NCBI GenBank assembly: GCA_934256705.1
Contig: CAKQPF010000007.1
Coordinates: 1 to 64,000 of the forward strand
DNA from: an uncultured Prevotella sp.
GTDB taxonomy: Bacteria > Bacteroidota > Bacteroidia > Bacteroidales > Bacteroidaceae
Length of the DNA stretch: 64,000 nt
Direction: 5' to 3'
Part shown: piece after piece, positions 52,940 through 60,846 of the stretch
Layout of the letters: each line of letters starts with the position of its first letter
Position numbering within the stretch: position 1 is the first letter of the stretch
The notes under the pieces: generated by a model
The model's input: the letters and a program-made list of their open reading frames with translations, nothing else
The model's database searches: none
What the model was told of the DNA's origin: nothing
Made by a program: the position numbers and the translations under genes

Positions 52940-53641
52940 ATGAAAAAGTTATTCATTCTCCCATTCATGCTCTTGGCAGCATTGTGCGTACAGGCACAGG
53001 ACATCCAGGTACATTATGACTTCGGTCGCAACCTCTATTCCGACACAGAGGCTGGACGACAGAAGGTTACTGTCACCCTTGAGCAGTTCAAGGCCGACCA
53101 GCTCGGTTCATGGTACTACTTCGTGGACATCGACCTCAGCCGTAAATTCACTGAGGGTGCCTACACGGAGATTTCCCGTGAGTTCAACATCGGACAGAAA
53201 GGCTTCGCTGCACACATGGAGTATGACGGCGGTCTCAATAAGAGTGGCAGCTTCCAGCAGTCTGCTCTCGCCGGTATAGCATGGAATGGACATAATGCAG
53301 ACTTCTCCACCACCTACTCCATCCAGGCTCTCTACAAGCATTATTTCAAGAGCTATGACTATACCAACGCTTACGCTTCATGCCAGTTGACTGGCGTATG
53401 GAGCGCCACATTCGCCAATAATGCTTTGACATTCTCAGGCTTCGTAGATCTCTGGCGTGGCGAAAAGGCTAACCGCCACGGTCAGTTGGTATTCCTCACA
53501 GAACCACAGATATGGTATAATGTGACAAAGAATTTCAGCATCGGTAGTGAGGTGGAGATAAGCAATAACTTCGTCTATAACACTTACAATGATGATTCTT
53601 TCTTCATCAACCCTACTATTGCTGTTAAGTTCAATCTCTAA
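52940..53641 (+). CDS. DUF5020 outer-membrane protein, Tsx-like
   Basis: 233 residues with a signal peptide (KLFILPFMLLAALCVQAQ). The rest is strongly beta-stranded with alternating hydrophobics (WYYFVDIDLSRKF, EPQIWYNVTKNFSIGSEVEIS) and ends in FNL, typical of a small outer-membrane barrel. I recall DUF5020 as related to the nucleoside channel Tsx. Placed between two nucleobase permease genes (13 bases before the AzgA gene), it is a good candidate for the outer-membrane entry route for nucleobases or nucleosides. Family fair, function inferred. Confidence 0.75.
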   Translation: MKKLFILPFMLLAALCVQAQDIQVHYDFGRNLYSDTEAGRQKVTVTLEQFKADQLGSWYYFVDIDLSRKFTEGAYTEISREFNIGQKGFAAHMEYDGGLNKSGSFQQSALAGIAWNGHNADFSTTYSIQALYKHYFKSYDYTNAYASCQLTGVWSATFANNALTFSGFVDLWRGEKANRHGQLVFLTEPQIWYNVTKNFSIGSEVEISNNFVYNTYNDDSFFINPTIAVKFNL

Positions 53642-53654
53642 TACCATACTATAA

Positions 53655-54950
53655 ATGGAATTCCTGACAAAATTCTTCGGCTTTGATGCCTCAAAGATGA
53701 GCATCCGCAAGGAAGTGATGGGCGGAATCACCACTTTCCTCACCATGGCTTACATCCTTGCCGTCAATCCGAGCATCCTCGGGGATGCCGGTATGGACTC
53801 TGGAGCGGTGTTTACAGCCACTGTCATCTCGGCCATCGGTGCCACTATCGTGATGGCTGTCTATGCCAAACAGCCTTTTGCTCTGGCTCCTGGAATGGGT
53901 CTCAATGCCTTCTTTGCCTACACTGTAGTGCTGACAATGGGTTACTCATGGCAGTTTGCGCTCACAGCTGTCTTCATCGAGGGTGTCATCTTTATCCTTC
54001 TCACCCTCACCGGACTTCGTCAGAAGATAGTAGATTGCATGCCACTGCTGCTCCGCAGATCCATATCTCCTGGTATCGGACTCTTCATCGCCTTCATCGG
54101 ACTGAAGAATGCCGGCATCGTAGCTGCCAATGAGTCTACATTCGTCTCTCTCGGCAACCTGCATTCTCCTGCCGTCCTCTTAGCTTGCTTCGGCATATTG
54201 CTTAGCGCTGTGTTGCTGGTGCGCAATGTCACAGGTGCTCTCCTTATCGGAATCCTCGTCACCACCATAGCAGGCATACCGCTCGGAGTGACTAATTTCT
54301 CTGCCGTAGTGGATGTGCCACCAAGCATCGAGCCTATCTTCTGCAAGTTTGAATGGCACAACGTGCTCAGCGTGGATATGATAGTCTGCGTATTGACATT
54401 CCTCTTCATCGATATGTTCGACACTATCGGCACCCTCATCGGTGTCAGCAACCGTGCCGGAATGGTGGACGAGAAAGGTAATATCCCTCACCTCAAGGAC
54501 GCTTTCATGGCTGATGCCATCGGAACCACACTCGGAGCTATCCTCGGTACATCCACCGTCACCACCTATGTGGAGAGCGCATCCGGTGTCAATGTAGGCG
54601 GACGCAGCGGACTTACTGCCTTCAGCACCGCTGTCTGCTTCCTTCTTGCCCTCTTCCTTGCCCCTCTCTTCCTCTCTATTCCTGCCCAGGCCACGGCTCC
54701 TGCCCTTATCCTGGTAGGCGTAATGATGATGCACGACATACGCAAGGTGGATTTCAGCAAGTATATCACAGCCATTCCATGCTTTATCTGCATAGCTTTC
54801 ATGCCGCTCACCTACTCCATCTCTGATGGAATATTGATGGGACTCATCAGTTGGGTGCTGCTTCACATCTGCAGTGGAAAGTACAAGGACCTCAATATAG
54901 GCTCCATCATCCTCGCAATGCTCTTCATCCTGAAATACGCATTTCTGTAA
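53655..54950 (+). CDS. adenine/guanine/hypoxanthine permease, AzgA-like NCS2
   Basis: 431 residues. AzgA/PbuG markers are TFLTMAYILAVNPSIL at the N-terminus, ALAPGMGLNAFFAYTVV, FLFIDMFDTIGTLIGVSNRAGM and GTSTVTTYVESASGVNVGGRSGLTA. It imports purines, usually hypoxanthine, guanine or adenine. Last gene of the nucleobase salvage run and followed by a strong terminator. Which base it carries cannot be read from the sequence. Confidence 0.92.
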   Translation: MEFLTKFFGFDASKMSIRKEVMGGITTFLTMAYILAVNPSILGDAGMDSGAVFTATVISAIGATIVMAVYAKQPFALAPGMGLNAFFAYTVVLTMGYSWQFALTAVFIEGVIFILLTLTGLRQKIVDCMPLLLRRSISPGIGLFIAFIGLKNAGIVAANESTFVSLGNLHSPAVLLACFGILLSAVLLVRNVTGALLIGILVTTIAGIPLGVTNFSAVVDVPPSIEPIFCKFEWHNVLSVDMIVCVLTFLFIDMFDTIGTLIGVSNRAGMVDEKGNIPHLKDAFMADAIGTTLGAILGTSTVTTYVESASGVNVGGRSGLTAFSTAVCFLLALFLAPLFLSIPAQATAPALILVGVMMMHDIRKVDFSKYITAIPCFICIAFMPLTYSISDGILMGLISWVLLHICSGKYKDLNIGSIILAMLFILKYAFL

Positions 54951-54975
54951 GCATACACTCAAACTCCATAACAAC

Positions 54976-55016
54976 AAAAGTCCGTGGCACCACACTATAT
55001 CTGGTCCACGGACTTT
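54976..55016. terminator. terminator of the nucleobase salvage operon
   Basis: AAAAGTCCGTGG pairs with CCACGGACTTTT across an 18-base loop, followed by TTGTTGTTTTG repeat. It lies between converging genes and can work both ways. Confidence 0.85.
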
Positions 55017-55076
55017 TGTTGTTTTGTTGTCTGGTTGTTTTGTTGTCTGTTGTTTAGTCTGTCTTCCAGACAAATC
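55017..55076. repeat. TTGTTTGG-type repeat, copy 5, with GTCTTCCAGACA
   Basis: GTTGTTTTGTTGTCTGGTTG units run into CTGTCTTCCAGACAAATCC. The latter also forms the outer end of the 260-base inverted repeat at 23769-24028. Confidence 0.7.
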
Positions 55077-55093
55077 CTTATGAATGAACACCC

Positions 55094-55792
55094 TTACCTG
55101 ATTTCCTTTCCGAAGTAGAAAGTGGAGAAGGCATCATGGGCATATCCGTCTTGATCCACCTTGAAACTGGATGCGCTGGCTCCCTTTACCTTTTCTCCAA
55201 AGTAATAGACATCGAAGGCATCCTTGCAATAGCCGTCCTTCAGGAGACGGAACGAACTGGCACTTGCACCACTTATCTTCTTGCCGAGGAAATAGACGTC
55301 AAAGGCATCCTTGCCATAACCATAGCCCAAGTCCTTGAACGAAGAACTGGAAGCACCCTGCAACCTTTTCCCTGCATAGAACACTTCGGAATTAGAGATG
55401 ATATATTTCTTGAAATGCTTGTTGCCCTTATTGCAGTTCGGTCTCTTGTTGCCGCCATTCCATCCGTTGTCAGGACGGTTCTGCCCTCCCCCATGATTAG
55501 GTCTGAAGGTGTCATGTCCATTATTGCAGTCCCCTCTTTTGAGAGAGAAAGACTGTGGATCCACCCAAGGGAGCACCTTTCCGTTCAGATATACATTCTC
55601 GCGGTCTTTGGCATAACCATGTCCGAGCACCACGAAAGTTCTGGCATCAGCCTCGCGTATCTCCTTTCCATCATACAGAGCCACGTTTCCCATGATGCGA
55701 TAACTGCCGCTCTCATTCCTCTGTGCATCCACCGTCGCTGTGACTGACAGCATCATTGCCGCCATCATCACTTTTACAATCATTGTCTTCAT
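55094..55792 (-). CDS. secreted DKNYY-repeat protein
   Basis: 232 residues with a signal peptide (MMAAMMLSVTATVDAQ). The body is a series of short repeats of the type GYxKDAFDVYFLGKKISGAS, about 22-24 residues each: at least three in the C-terminal half and two diverged ones before (GHGYAKDRENVYLNGKVL). This is the DKNYY family, whose function is unknown. Between the two repeat blocks lies an Asn/Gly-rich stretch (about 96-126: NGWNGGNKRPNCNKGNK). It is monocistronic with a clear promoter. Confidence 0.85.
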   Translation of the reverse strand: MKTMIVKVMMAAMMLSVTATVDAQRNESGSYRIMGNVALYDGKEIREADARTFVVLGHGYAKDRENVYLNGKVLPWVDPQSFSLKRGDCNNGHDTFRPNHGGGQNRPDNGWNGGNKRPNCNKGNKHFKKYIISNSEVFYAGKRLQGASSSSFKDLGYGYGKDAFDVYFLGKKISGASASSFRLLKDGYCKDAFDVYYFGEKVKGASASSFKVDQDGYAHDAFSTFYFGKEIR

Positions 55793-55819
55793 ATCCTAAA
55801 AGTTTTATTGTTCTGGGTG

Positions 55820-55827
55820 CAAAAGTA
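55820..55827 (-). promoter_or_regulatory. -7 box TACTTTTG upstream of the DKNYY gene
   Basis: TACTTTTG on the minus strand, 28 bases before ATG 55792. Confidence 0.6.
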
Positions 55828-55938
55828 AAGCTTTTCCACGTCAATCTCTCGGAGAAACATCTATTCCCTTGTAGGGATTTCCCTATAATTACATTCTCTT
55901 CCTTACCGAATGATTATGGTATTATCAATCTTTACATC

Positions 55939-56271
55939 CTACAAGACCTTCATTCTGTACATCATTCCCAATTCAATGCGGTTGGTGTTGTAGTCGGTAA
56001 GCCATCCTATCATCTCTACCCTAAGGTAACGGTTTGCCATATGTGAGTTCCATTCTCCATTGCGCGAGTCATACATGGTCTGGTTGCTCATACCATAGTT
56101 GAAGTACAGTTTCAAAGCCTTGCTCTTCTGTTCGTGTTTTGTCACCATCTCGTATAGCGACTTTATGTCGATGTCGTCGTCGCCAAGTCCGTCGTTGGTG
56201 CCTTGACCCATAGCGTGCATTGGCATTGCAGCCAATAACGCCAATGCTATTTTAGTATAATCTGTTCTCAT
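55939..56271 (-). CDS. short secreted protein, probably a collapsed outer-membrane barrel
   Basis: 110 residues: a signal peptide (IALALLAAMPMHAMGQ), an acidic segment (GLGDDDIDIKSLYEM), then amphipathic strands (LKLYFNYGMSNQTMY) and a C-terminus (RIELGMMYRMKVL) like the last strand of an outer-membrane barrel. This is too short for a barrel, and the adjacent upstream gene (9 bases away) is a DcuB that has lost its middle. I suspect the same here, with both ends kept and reading frame intact. I do not recognise the family. Confidence 0.5.
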   Translation of the reverse strand: MRTDYTKIALALLAAMPMHAMGQGTNDGLGDDDIDIKSLYEMVTKHEQKSKALKLYFNYGMSNQTMYDSRNGEWNSHMANRYLRVEMIGWLTDYNTNRIELGMMYRMKVL

Positions 56272-56280
56272 CTTTAGTTG

Positions 56281-56580
56281 TCACAGGAATTGGATGATAA
56301 GATAGCCCACGCCAATGGATACGAACGTTGTGATGAATCCAGCCAACTGGAACGAGTGGTTTACAACAAATCGGCCTATGCCTGTCGAGCCAGTTCGGTC
56401 GAAGTTGATAGCAGCCACGGTCGTAGGATAGTTGGGCAGGAAGAAGTAGCCGTTTACGGCAGGGAACATAGCGATAAGCGCCAGAGGTGGAATGCCGAGT
56501 CCGATGCCACCTACTCGGGCTCTTTTAAAGATTAGTGCCACTACAATGGCCAATTGTAATAAGATAATAGATGTAGTCAT
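56281..56580 (-). pseudogene. DcuB C4-dicarboxylate transporter remnant, in-frame internal deletion
   Basis: 99 residues. The first 30 (LLQLAIVVALIFKRARVGGI then GLGI) match the N-terminus of anaerobic C4-dicarboxylate antiporters. From about residue 35 it becomes the C-terminal part of the same family (MFPAVNGYFFLPNYPT, INFDRTGSTGIGRFVVNHSF). Normal DcuA/DcuB is about 430-445 residues, so some 330 codons are gone while the frame stays open. Intact DcuB exchanges fumarate or aspartate for succinate in anaerobic respiration. Loss of function is near certain. Confidence 0.8.
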
Positions 56581-56641
56581 TGGTGTTGTTTGTTTTTTAG
56601 GTTTAAGTTATTAAAGATTCTTTGTTTGTATTATCACGCTG

Positions 56642-56649
56642 CAAAATTA
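56642..56649 (-). promoter_or_regulatory. -7 box TAATTTTG upstream of the DcuB remnant
   Basis: TAATTTTG on the minus strand, 62 bases before ATG 56580. The original dcuB promoter seems intact although the gene is not. Confidence 0.55.
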
Positions 56650-56672
56650 AGTAAAAATAATGGTTAAGCGTT

Positions 56673-56867
56673 TTAATTTTTATGACAAAGTTTTGTAAAA
56701 AAAGAACCAAATGGAAAAACATCTGTTGAATGAGGATCCTTCTTAGCTTTGTCATACTTGGTCTTGAGCTTCTCTTTTTGAGATACAAGTTTCTTGTTCT
56801 CTTTTCGAAGACGTTTCAGCTCCTAATGAAGAGTCTCTTTGTCTTGGCGTGAATCTGACTTTTTCAT
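56673..56867 (-). pseudogene. small lysine-rich coiled-coil ORF interrupted by a stop codon
   Basis: From ATG 56867 it reads MKKSDSRQDKETLH, then a TAG stop, then in the same frame ELKRLRKENKKLVSQKEKLK and TKYDKAKKDP to a TAA at 56673. Heptad-like Leu/Lys/Glu spacing suggests a coiled coil such as those found at transposase N-termini. Family not recognised. Confidence 0.35.
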
Positions 56868-57219
56868 TGATTTACATACTTTGAAATTACATACAAAGTT
56901 ACTAAACATCAATGAGATATGCAAGAACTATCTCGTTGATTAAAACGTTAAATTTCAAAGTGTTGTATTAACAACTTGACGGGTGATTTCAGCATCTGTT
57001 TTTCGGAACATCCAACTATACACCCTATCTGTTTTCTGGGTAATGTCCACAGTTTAAGAGCAACGAATGTTTTTATTCTGTTTAACGTCGTATCTGTTTT
57101 TGTCTAAAACCTACCCATCATAATAATGCGTTCACAATGCAAAACAAGGAAATTCACGCTTTTTATGCCGTGTTTTGAGAAAATTTCGTAATTTATGGTG
57201 TTTTAAGAATTATTTTTCG
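56868..57219. other. gene-free region before the AAA ATPase gene
   Basis: AT-rich and without a convincing frame on either strand. It contains ATCAATGAGAT and ATCTCGTTGATT (about 56909-56942), facing each other as a possible stem of the lost minus-strand element. Otherwise I see nothing specific. Confidence 0.5.
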
Positions 57220-57227
57220 TACCTTTG
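57220..57227 (+). promoter_or_regulatory. -7 box TACCTTTG upstream of the AAA ATPase gene
   Basis: TACCTTTG, 29 bases before ATG 57257, matches the consensus. It is the likely start of the ATPase-partner transcript. Confidence 0.6.
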
Positions 57228-57256
57228 CAGCGAAATAAACATTATAATGTCATCGT

Positions 57257-58600
57257 ATGCTGATAGATTTTACAATTAGAAACTTCATGTCTTATAGGGA
57301 TGAAGTTTCACTTAGTATGGTTGCCAGTACGACCGTAAAGGAGTGCGAGGGCAATAATGGTACGTCCAATGTGTCTGTCATAGACAATAACAAGCGTATT
57401 CTCAGAACTGCAGCCATTTATGGAGCTAATGGTTCTGGCAAGAGTACGGTTATTGCCGCTATGGATATTTTTAAGGCTATGACTTTGCAGTCGTTTGTTG
57501 ACGAAAACATCGTAAAGCGGCTCTCAAACCTTTATTATCATTTCGATAAGGCTTCTGTAAATGGACCTATTTCCATGCAAATGATATTTGTATGTAACGA
57601 AGAAAGATACAGGTATGGCTTTGAGATTAAACAGGGGAAAGTTCTGACTGAATGGCTTTATGTGTTGCTGAAAGGCAGCACTAAGGAGAGTTATTGCTTC
57701 AAACGTGACGGACAAGACATCAAGGTTAACTCCAAGGTGATGAAAGGGACGAGAGGCGTAACTTCTAAAACAAGAAGCAATGCTCTTTTCTTGTCCACTT
57801 CCGCACAGTTCAATGTGGAAATGGCTATGAATGTAAAGGAATGGTTTCGCAAGCGCTTCAACATTCTTTCCGGTCTAACCGACAACACGTTGGCTTACAC
57901 GGCTCATGCTTTCATGCATAATCCGTTAATCCGAGAACAGATTTTACAAATGCTGGGGGTAGTGGATTCTTGTATTAAAAATGTCAATATACAAGAAAAT
58001 ATCAAGGAGGTCAATACGCAGGATTCTTCATTTGATGTTCTTTCAAGATTGGGTATCCATCTCCAGAATGATGCGAACAAACGTATCGAACAGCGTGAAC
58101 TTGACATTCAGGCAACACATGATATGTACGACAATGGTAATGTCGTAGGTGATGCTTCTTTGAATTTCAAGTTTGAATCTCTTGGTACTACCAAACTGTT
58201 TGCCTTACTTGGTCCATTCTTTGACACAATCCATAATGGTGGTGTTCTCGTTATAGACGAATTTGGTGCAAGTTTACATACGCAACTATCGGTTGAACTG
58301 CTCAAACTGTTCTATAGTACAATGAACAATGCTGGTGCACAACTTATCATTACAACACATGATACAAATCTTTTGCGTAAAGATTTGTTGCGAAGGGATC
58401 AGATATGGTTTGCTGAAAAGAATAGCGAAGGTGTCTCAGATTTGTATTCTCTTGTTGAATATAAGGTAAATCAAGCGAATAGTGTGCGCAACGACGCTTC
58501 ATTCTCCAAGGATTATTTGCTTGGTCGATATGGAGCCATTCCTTATTTCGGTAATTTGGATAAATTCATTATGGAGTATGGTGGCAAAAAAGAAGAGTAA
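57257..58600 (+). CDS. AAA ATPase (AAA_15/21, Abi/Rlo-like), candidate defence ATPase
   Basis: 447 residues. The N-terminus MLIDFTIRNFMSYRDEVSLS and Walker A AIYGANGSGKST (53-64) are those of the abortive-infection/RloA type of AAA ATPases. A long insert carries KTRSNALFLSTSAQFN and WFRKRF. Then come signature-like FESLGTTKLFALLG, Walker B VLVIDEFGASLH (about 330) and TTHDTNLLR. Such ATPases usually work with a separate effector; here a small gene overlaps the 3' end by 23 bases. Base composition is more AT-rich than the housekeeping genes to the left, consistent with acquisition. It is near a type III restriction gene. Confidence 0.85.
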   Translation: MLIDFTIRNFMSYRDEVSLSMVASTTVKECEGNNGTSNVSVIDNNKRILRTAAIYGANGSGKSTVIAAMDIFKAMTLQSFVDENIVKRLSNLYYHFDKASVNGPISMQMIFVCNEERYRYGFEIKQGKVLTEWLYVLLKGSTKESYCFKRDGQDIKVNSKVMKGTRGVTSKTRSNALFLSTSAQFNVEMAMNVKEWFRKRFNILSGLTDNTLAYTAHAFMHNPLIREQILQMLGVVDSCIKNVNIQENIKEVNTQDSSFDVLSRLGIHLQNDANKRIEQRELDIQATHDMYDNGNVVGDASLNFKFESLGTTKLFALLGPFFDTIHNGGVLVIDEFGASLHTQLSVELLKLFYSTMNNAGAQLIITTHDTNLLRKDLLRRDQIWFAEKNSEGVSDLYSLVEYKVNQANSVRNDASFSKDYLLGRYGAIPYFGNLDKFIMEYGGKKEE

Positions 58601-59039
58601 ATTTGATAACAAGTTCAAAAGCACGACTCCTGCTGACTGCCGTACTGCCAATGTACGAACCGAACGAAAGGTCAAGGATGACTTGCCAAAGTTGTCTCTT
58701 AATTTCAAGGACTTTGATTTTAATCAGTGTCCTCCAGGACAGACTTTTGAACAATGGCAGAAAGAGGGTATGCTATCTGTTCTTATGCAGAAGTTTGTAG
58801 ATGTCTGTTCCAATAATATCATAGAAGCAAAAGAAAAAAGACTGCTGAAAGTATATGGCGATTTCCCGACAAATAGTAAGTTCTCGAGGCCTACATATAT
58901 TACTGGGGATGTACAATGGGGTACTATTCAACGAATCGGTGGACAAATACCAAGATTGGCGGGCTATATCATCGGTTCTGTCTTCTATCCCGTATTTTTG
59001 GACAAAGACCATCAATTCTATCTGTCAACAAAAAGATGA
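58578..59039 (+). CDS. small unknown partner of the AAA ATPase
   Basis: 153 residues from ATG 58578, inside the ATPase 3' end (23-base overlap); the longer frame to 58482 overlaps far more and is unlikely. The N-terminus is basic and polar (MVAKKKSKFDNKFKSTTP). The middle is helical (TFEQWQKEGMLSVLMQKFVD). The C-terminus is compact: WGTIQRIGGQIPRLAGYIIG then FYPVFLDKDHQFY. I do not recognise the family. The ending resembles small toxin or nuclease-like folds in which a beta strand and a D-x-DH motif close the protein, but no catalytic set is certain. Tight overlap with a defence-type ATPase suggests an effector. Confidence 0.65.
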   Translation: MVAKKKSKFDNKFKSTTPADCRTANVRTERKVKDDLPKLSLNFKDFDFNQCPPGQTFEQWQKEGMLSVLMQKFVDVCSNNIIEAKEKRLLKVYGDFPTNSKFSRPTYITGDVQWGTIQRIGGQIPRLAGYIIGSVFYPVFLDKDHQFYLSTKR

Positions 59040-59075
59040 AAGCAAAGTCTTATTAAACCTCTAAATCAGTTAACA

Positions 59076-59231
59076 ATGGCATTAGCAATCATAGTCGTTC
59101 CTACACTTCATGGAGAAGTAGCCAAGAAAGTGGAGGCTGTTGTCAAGAAAGTGGAGACTAATTCTGGAACTCAGGATTATAGCAAGAAAGCAAAAGTCGT
59201 CAAGGAGTATCTACAAAAAATAAAGTTGTAA
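59076..59231 (+). CDS. small 51-residue basic ORF
   Basis: MALAIIVVPTLHGEVAKKVE, then lysine- and valine-rich helices, ending EYLQKIKL. It begins 36 bases after the ATPase partner on the same strand and could be a third gene of that module. Length and composition fit a small helical protein. I do not recognise it, and it could be a remnant. Confidence 0.4.
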   Translation: MALAIIVVPTLHGEVAKKVEAVVKKVETNSGTQDYSKKAKVVKEYLQKIKL

Positions 59232-59309
59232 ATTATTGCTGTCCGATAAAAACTCGAAATCACGTTTTGGGCTCTGTAACTTGCTCTAAATTATCAACAA
59301 ATAAGAGAA

Positions 59310-59918
59310 ATGAAGAATGTGACAACGAATATGCATTTCAATTTCTACAAGGATGAACTTAACCTGGAGTTTCTGCGCCATTACTGCATAAATCACGGAG
59401 AAGTACGCTTAATGAGGCGTGGCGAGACATTTGAAGAGACTGGCAAGCCGTCTCTGTATGTAGCCTATGTGGAGCGTGGATGCTTCAAGTACATGGTACA
59501 TAACGACGATGAATATAAAGACTACTGCACGGGCTTCGCCTTCGAGGGTGAATTCGTGGCTGATTATCCGAATTGTCTTTCCGGCAAAATATCAGATGTA
59601 ACCATTGTGGCAGGAACACCTTGTAAGGTATTCCAAATATCAGGGAAAGAACTGGATAAACTTTTAATTTCCTTAGATGCAGAAGGTATTAAACAAGCTA
59701 TATCCGATAGTCTTTTTACTCAAGTTTATGCACAATATCTCGACACTTACCGTATGACAACCAGAGAACGATACAAACGTTTGCTACTTCGTTGCCCAGA
59801 ATTAGTCCAAAGTATCAACTTAAAGGATATCGCTTCTTATCTGAAAGTTACACCAACAACTATAAGCAATATACGCAGGGAAATCACTTTCGGGGAACAA
59901 ACTCTCAAAACACTTTGA
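59310..59918 (+). CDS. Crp/Fnr-family transcriptional regulator
   Basis: 202 residues. An N-terminal cyclic-nucleotide-binding-type beta roll (GEVRLMRRGETFEETGKPS, VERGCFKYMV, FAFEGEFVADY) is joined by a long helix to a C-terminal helix-turn-helix (NLKDIASYLKVTPTTISNIR). This is the short Bacteroidetes type that lacks the cAMP-contact Arg/Ser pair as far as I can see. It may control the adjacent SDR gene, 86 bases downstream, which has its own promoter. Its last codons and stop lie within a perfect hairpin. Confidence 0.85.
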   Translation: MKNVTTNMHFNFYKDELNLEFLRHYCINHGEVRLMRRGETFEETGKPSLYVAYVERGCFKYMVHNDDEYKDYCTGFAFEGEFVADYPNCLSGKISDVTIVAGTPCKVFQISGKELDKLLISLDAEGIKQAISDSLFTQVYAQYLDTYRMTTRERYKRLLLRCPELVQSINLKDIASYLKVTPTTISNIRREITFGEQTLKTL

Positions 59919-59929
59919 GAGTTTGTTCC
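59894..59929 (+). terminator. 16-bp perfect hairpin overlapping the crp-like stop codon
   Basis: GGAACAAACTCTCAAA and TTTGAGAGTTTGTTCC are exact complements around ACAC. The TGA stop (59916-59918) is in the right arm. There is no long T run behind it, so it may be a terminator, or a binding site for the regulator itself. Confidence 0.55.
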
Positions 59930-59958
59930 TACGATGGTGTTTTGTATTAGAATCCATA

Positions 59959-59987
59959 TTGTATTTAATAATCAAGTATTATCTTTG
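59959..59987 (+). promoter_or_regulatory. promoter of the SDR gene
   Basis: TTG (59959-59961), 18 bases, then TATCTTTG (59980-59987). It lies 16 bases before ATG 60004, so the leader is very short. Confidence 0.65.
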
Positions 59988-60003
59988 CAAAAAAAAGTAC
60001 AAT

Positions 60004-60717
60004 ATGAATATAGTTATAATCGGAGCAACATCGGGTATCGGCAAAGCTCTTTTTCTAAAATACGCTAATGCTGACAATCGTATAGGTATCGTAGGTCGTC
60101 GATTAAACCTGCTTAATGAATTAAGTCAACAGCATCCTACCAAAACCATTGTTGCAAAAGCAGATGTTGCCAACGTAGAAAATATTGAGCAAGCGATAAA
60201 CGCACTTCTCAAAGAGTTGATACAATTCGACCTTGTTGTCATATGTGCAGGCATTGGTGACATTAACGCCACACTTGACTATGAAATTGAGCGTTCAGCC
60301 ATTGATACAAATGTCGTTGGCTGGACTTATGTTGTTGATAGATTGTATTGCATTTTTGAACAACAAGGCTTTGGTCATCTTGCAGCCATAACTTCTGTTG
60401 GCGGATTACGTGGCGAACCGACTGCACCAGCCTATAGTGCAACTAAAGCTTACCAAATAAATTATATGGAAGCAATACGCAAAAAAGCTTTCAAGAACAG
60501 CGGTTGCATAACCGTAACAGACATCAGGCCCGGTCTTGTTGACACAGCCATGGCAAAGGGAGAAGGTCTGTTTTGGGTTATGCCGGTTGAGAAAGTAGCC
60601 AATCAAATCATTTCAGCCATTCGCAAAAAGAAATCCAAAGTCTATGTCACCAAACGATGGCATATCCTTGCTTTTATCTACAAATATTTGCCATTTAGCA
60701 TTTTTAAGAGATTGTAA
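60004..60717 (+). CDS. short-chain dehydrogenase/reductase (SDR)
   Basis: About 237 residues from ATG 60004 (MNIVIIGATSGIGKALFLKY); the frame to 59923 would start before the promoter. It has the Rossmann GATSGIG (7-13), the catalytic Ser in ITSVGGLRG (about 138), and Tyr/Lys in YSATKAYQ (about 151-155). The C-terminus has a hydrophobic helix (WHILAFIYKYLPFSIFKRL). Substrate cannot be predicted. It sits between a Crp-type regulator and a convergent restriction gene and may be a passenger gene of the island. Confidence 0.9.
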   Translation: MNIVIIGATSGIGKALFLKYANADNRIGIVGRRLNLLNELSQQHPTKTIVAKADVANVENIEQAINALLKELIQFDLVVICAGIGDINATLDYEIERSAIDTNVVGWTYVVDRLYCIFEQQGFGHLAAITSVGGLRGEPTAPAYSATKAYQINYMEAIRKKAFKNSGCITVTDIRPGLVDTAMAKGEGLFWVMPVEKVANQIISAIRKKKSKVYVTKRWHILAFIYKYLPFSIFKRL

Positions 60718-60846
60718 TTCAATACCCCTGCTTGCTGATTTATCTGGTCAGACCCTTCCGACTACTTATGCACGTCGAGGTATCAGGCTTACAGCTTTTT
60801 GGAAGTCTGCCTCTCTTTGCTTTGCGAGATTTCATTTTTTCGGTAC

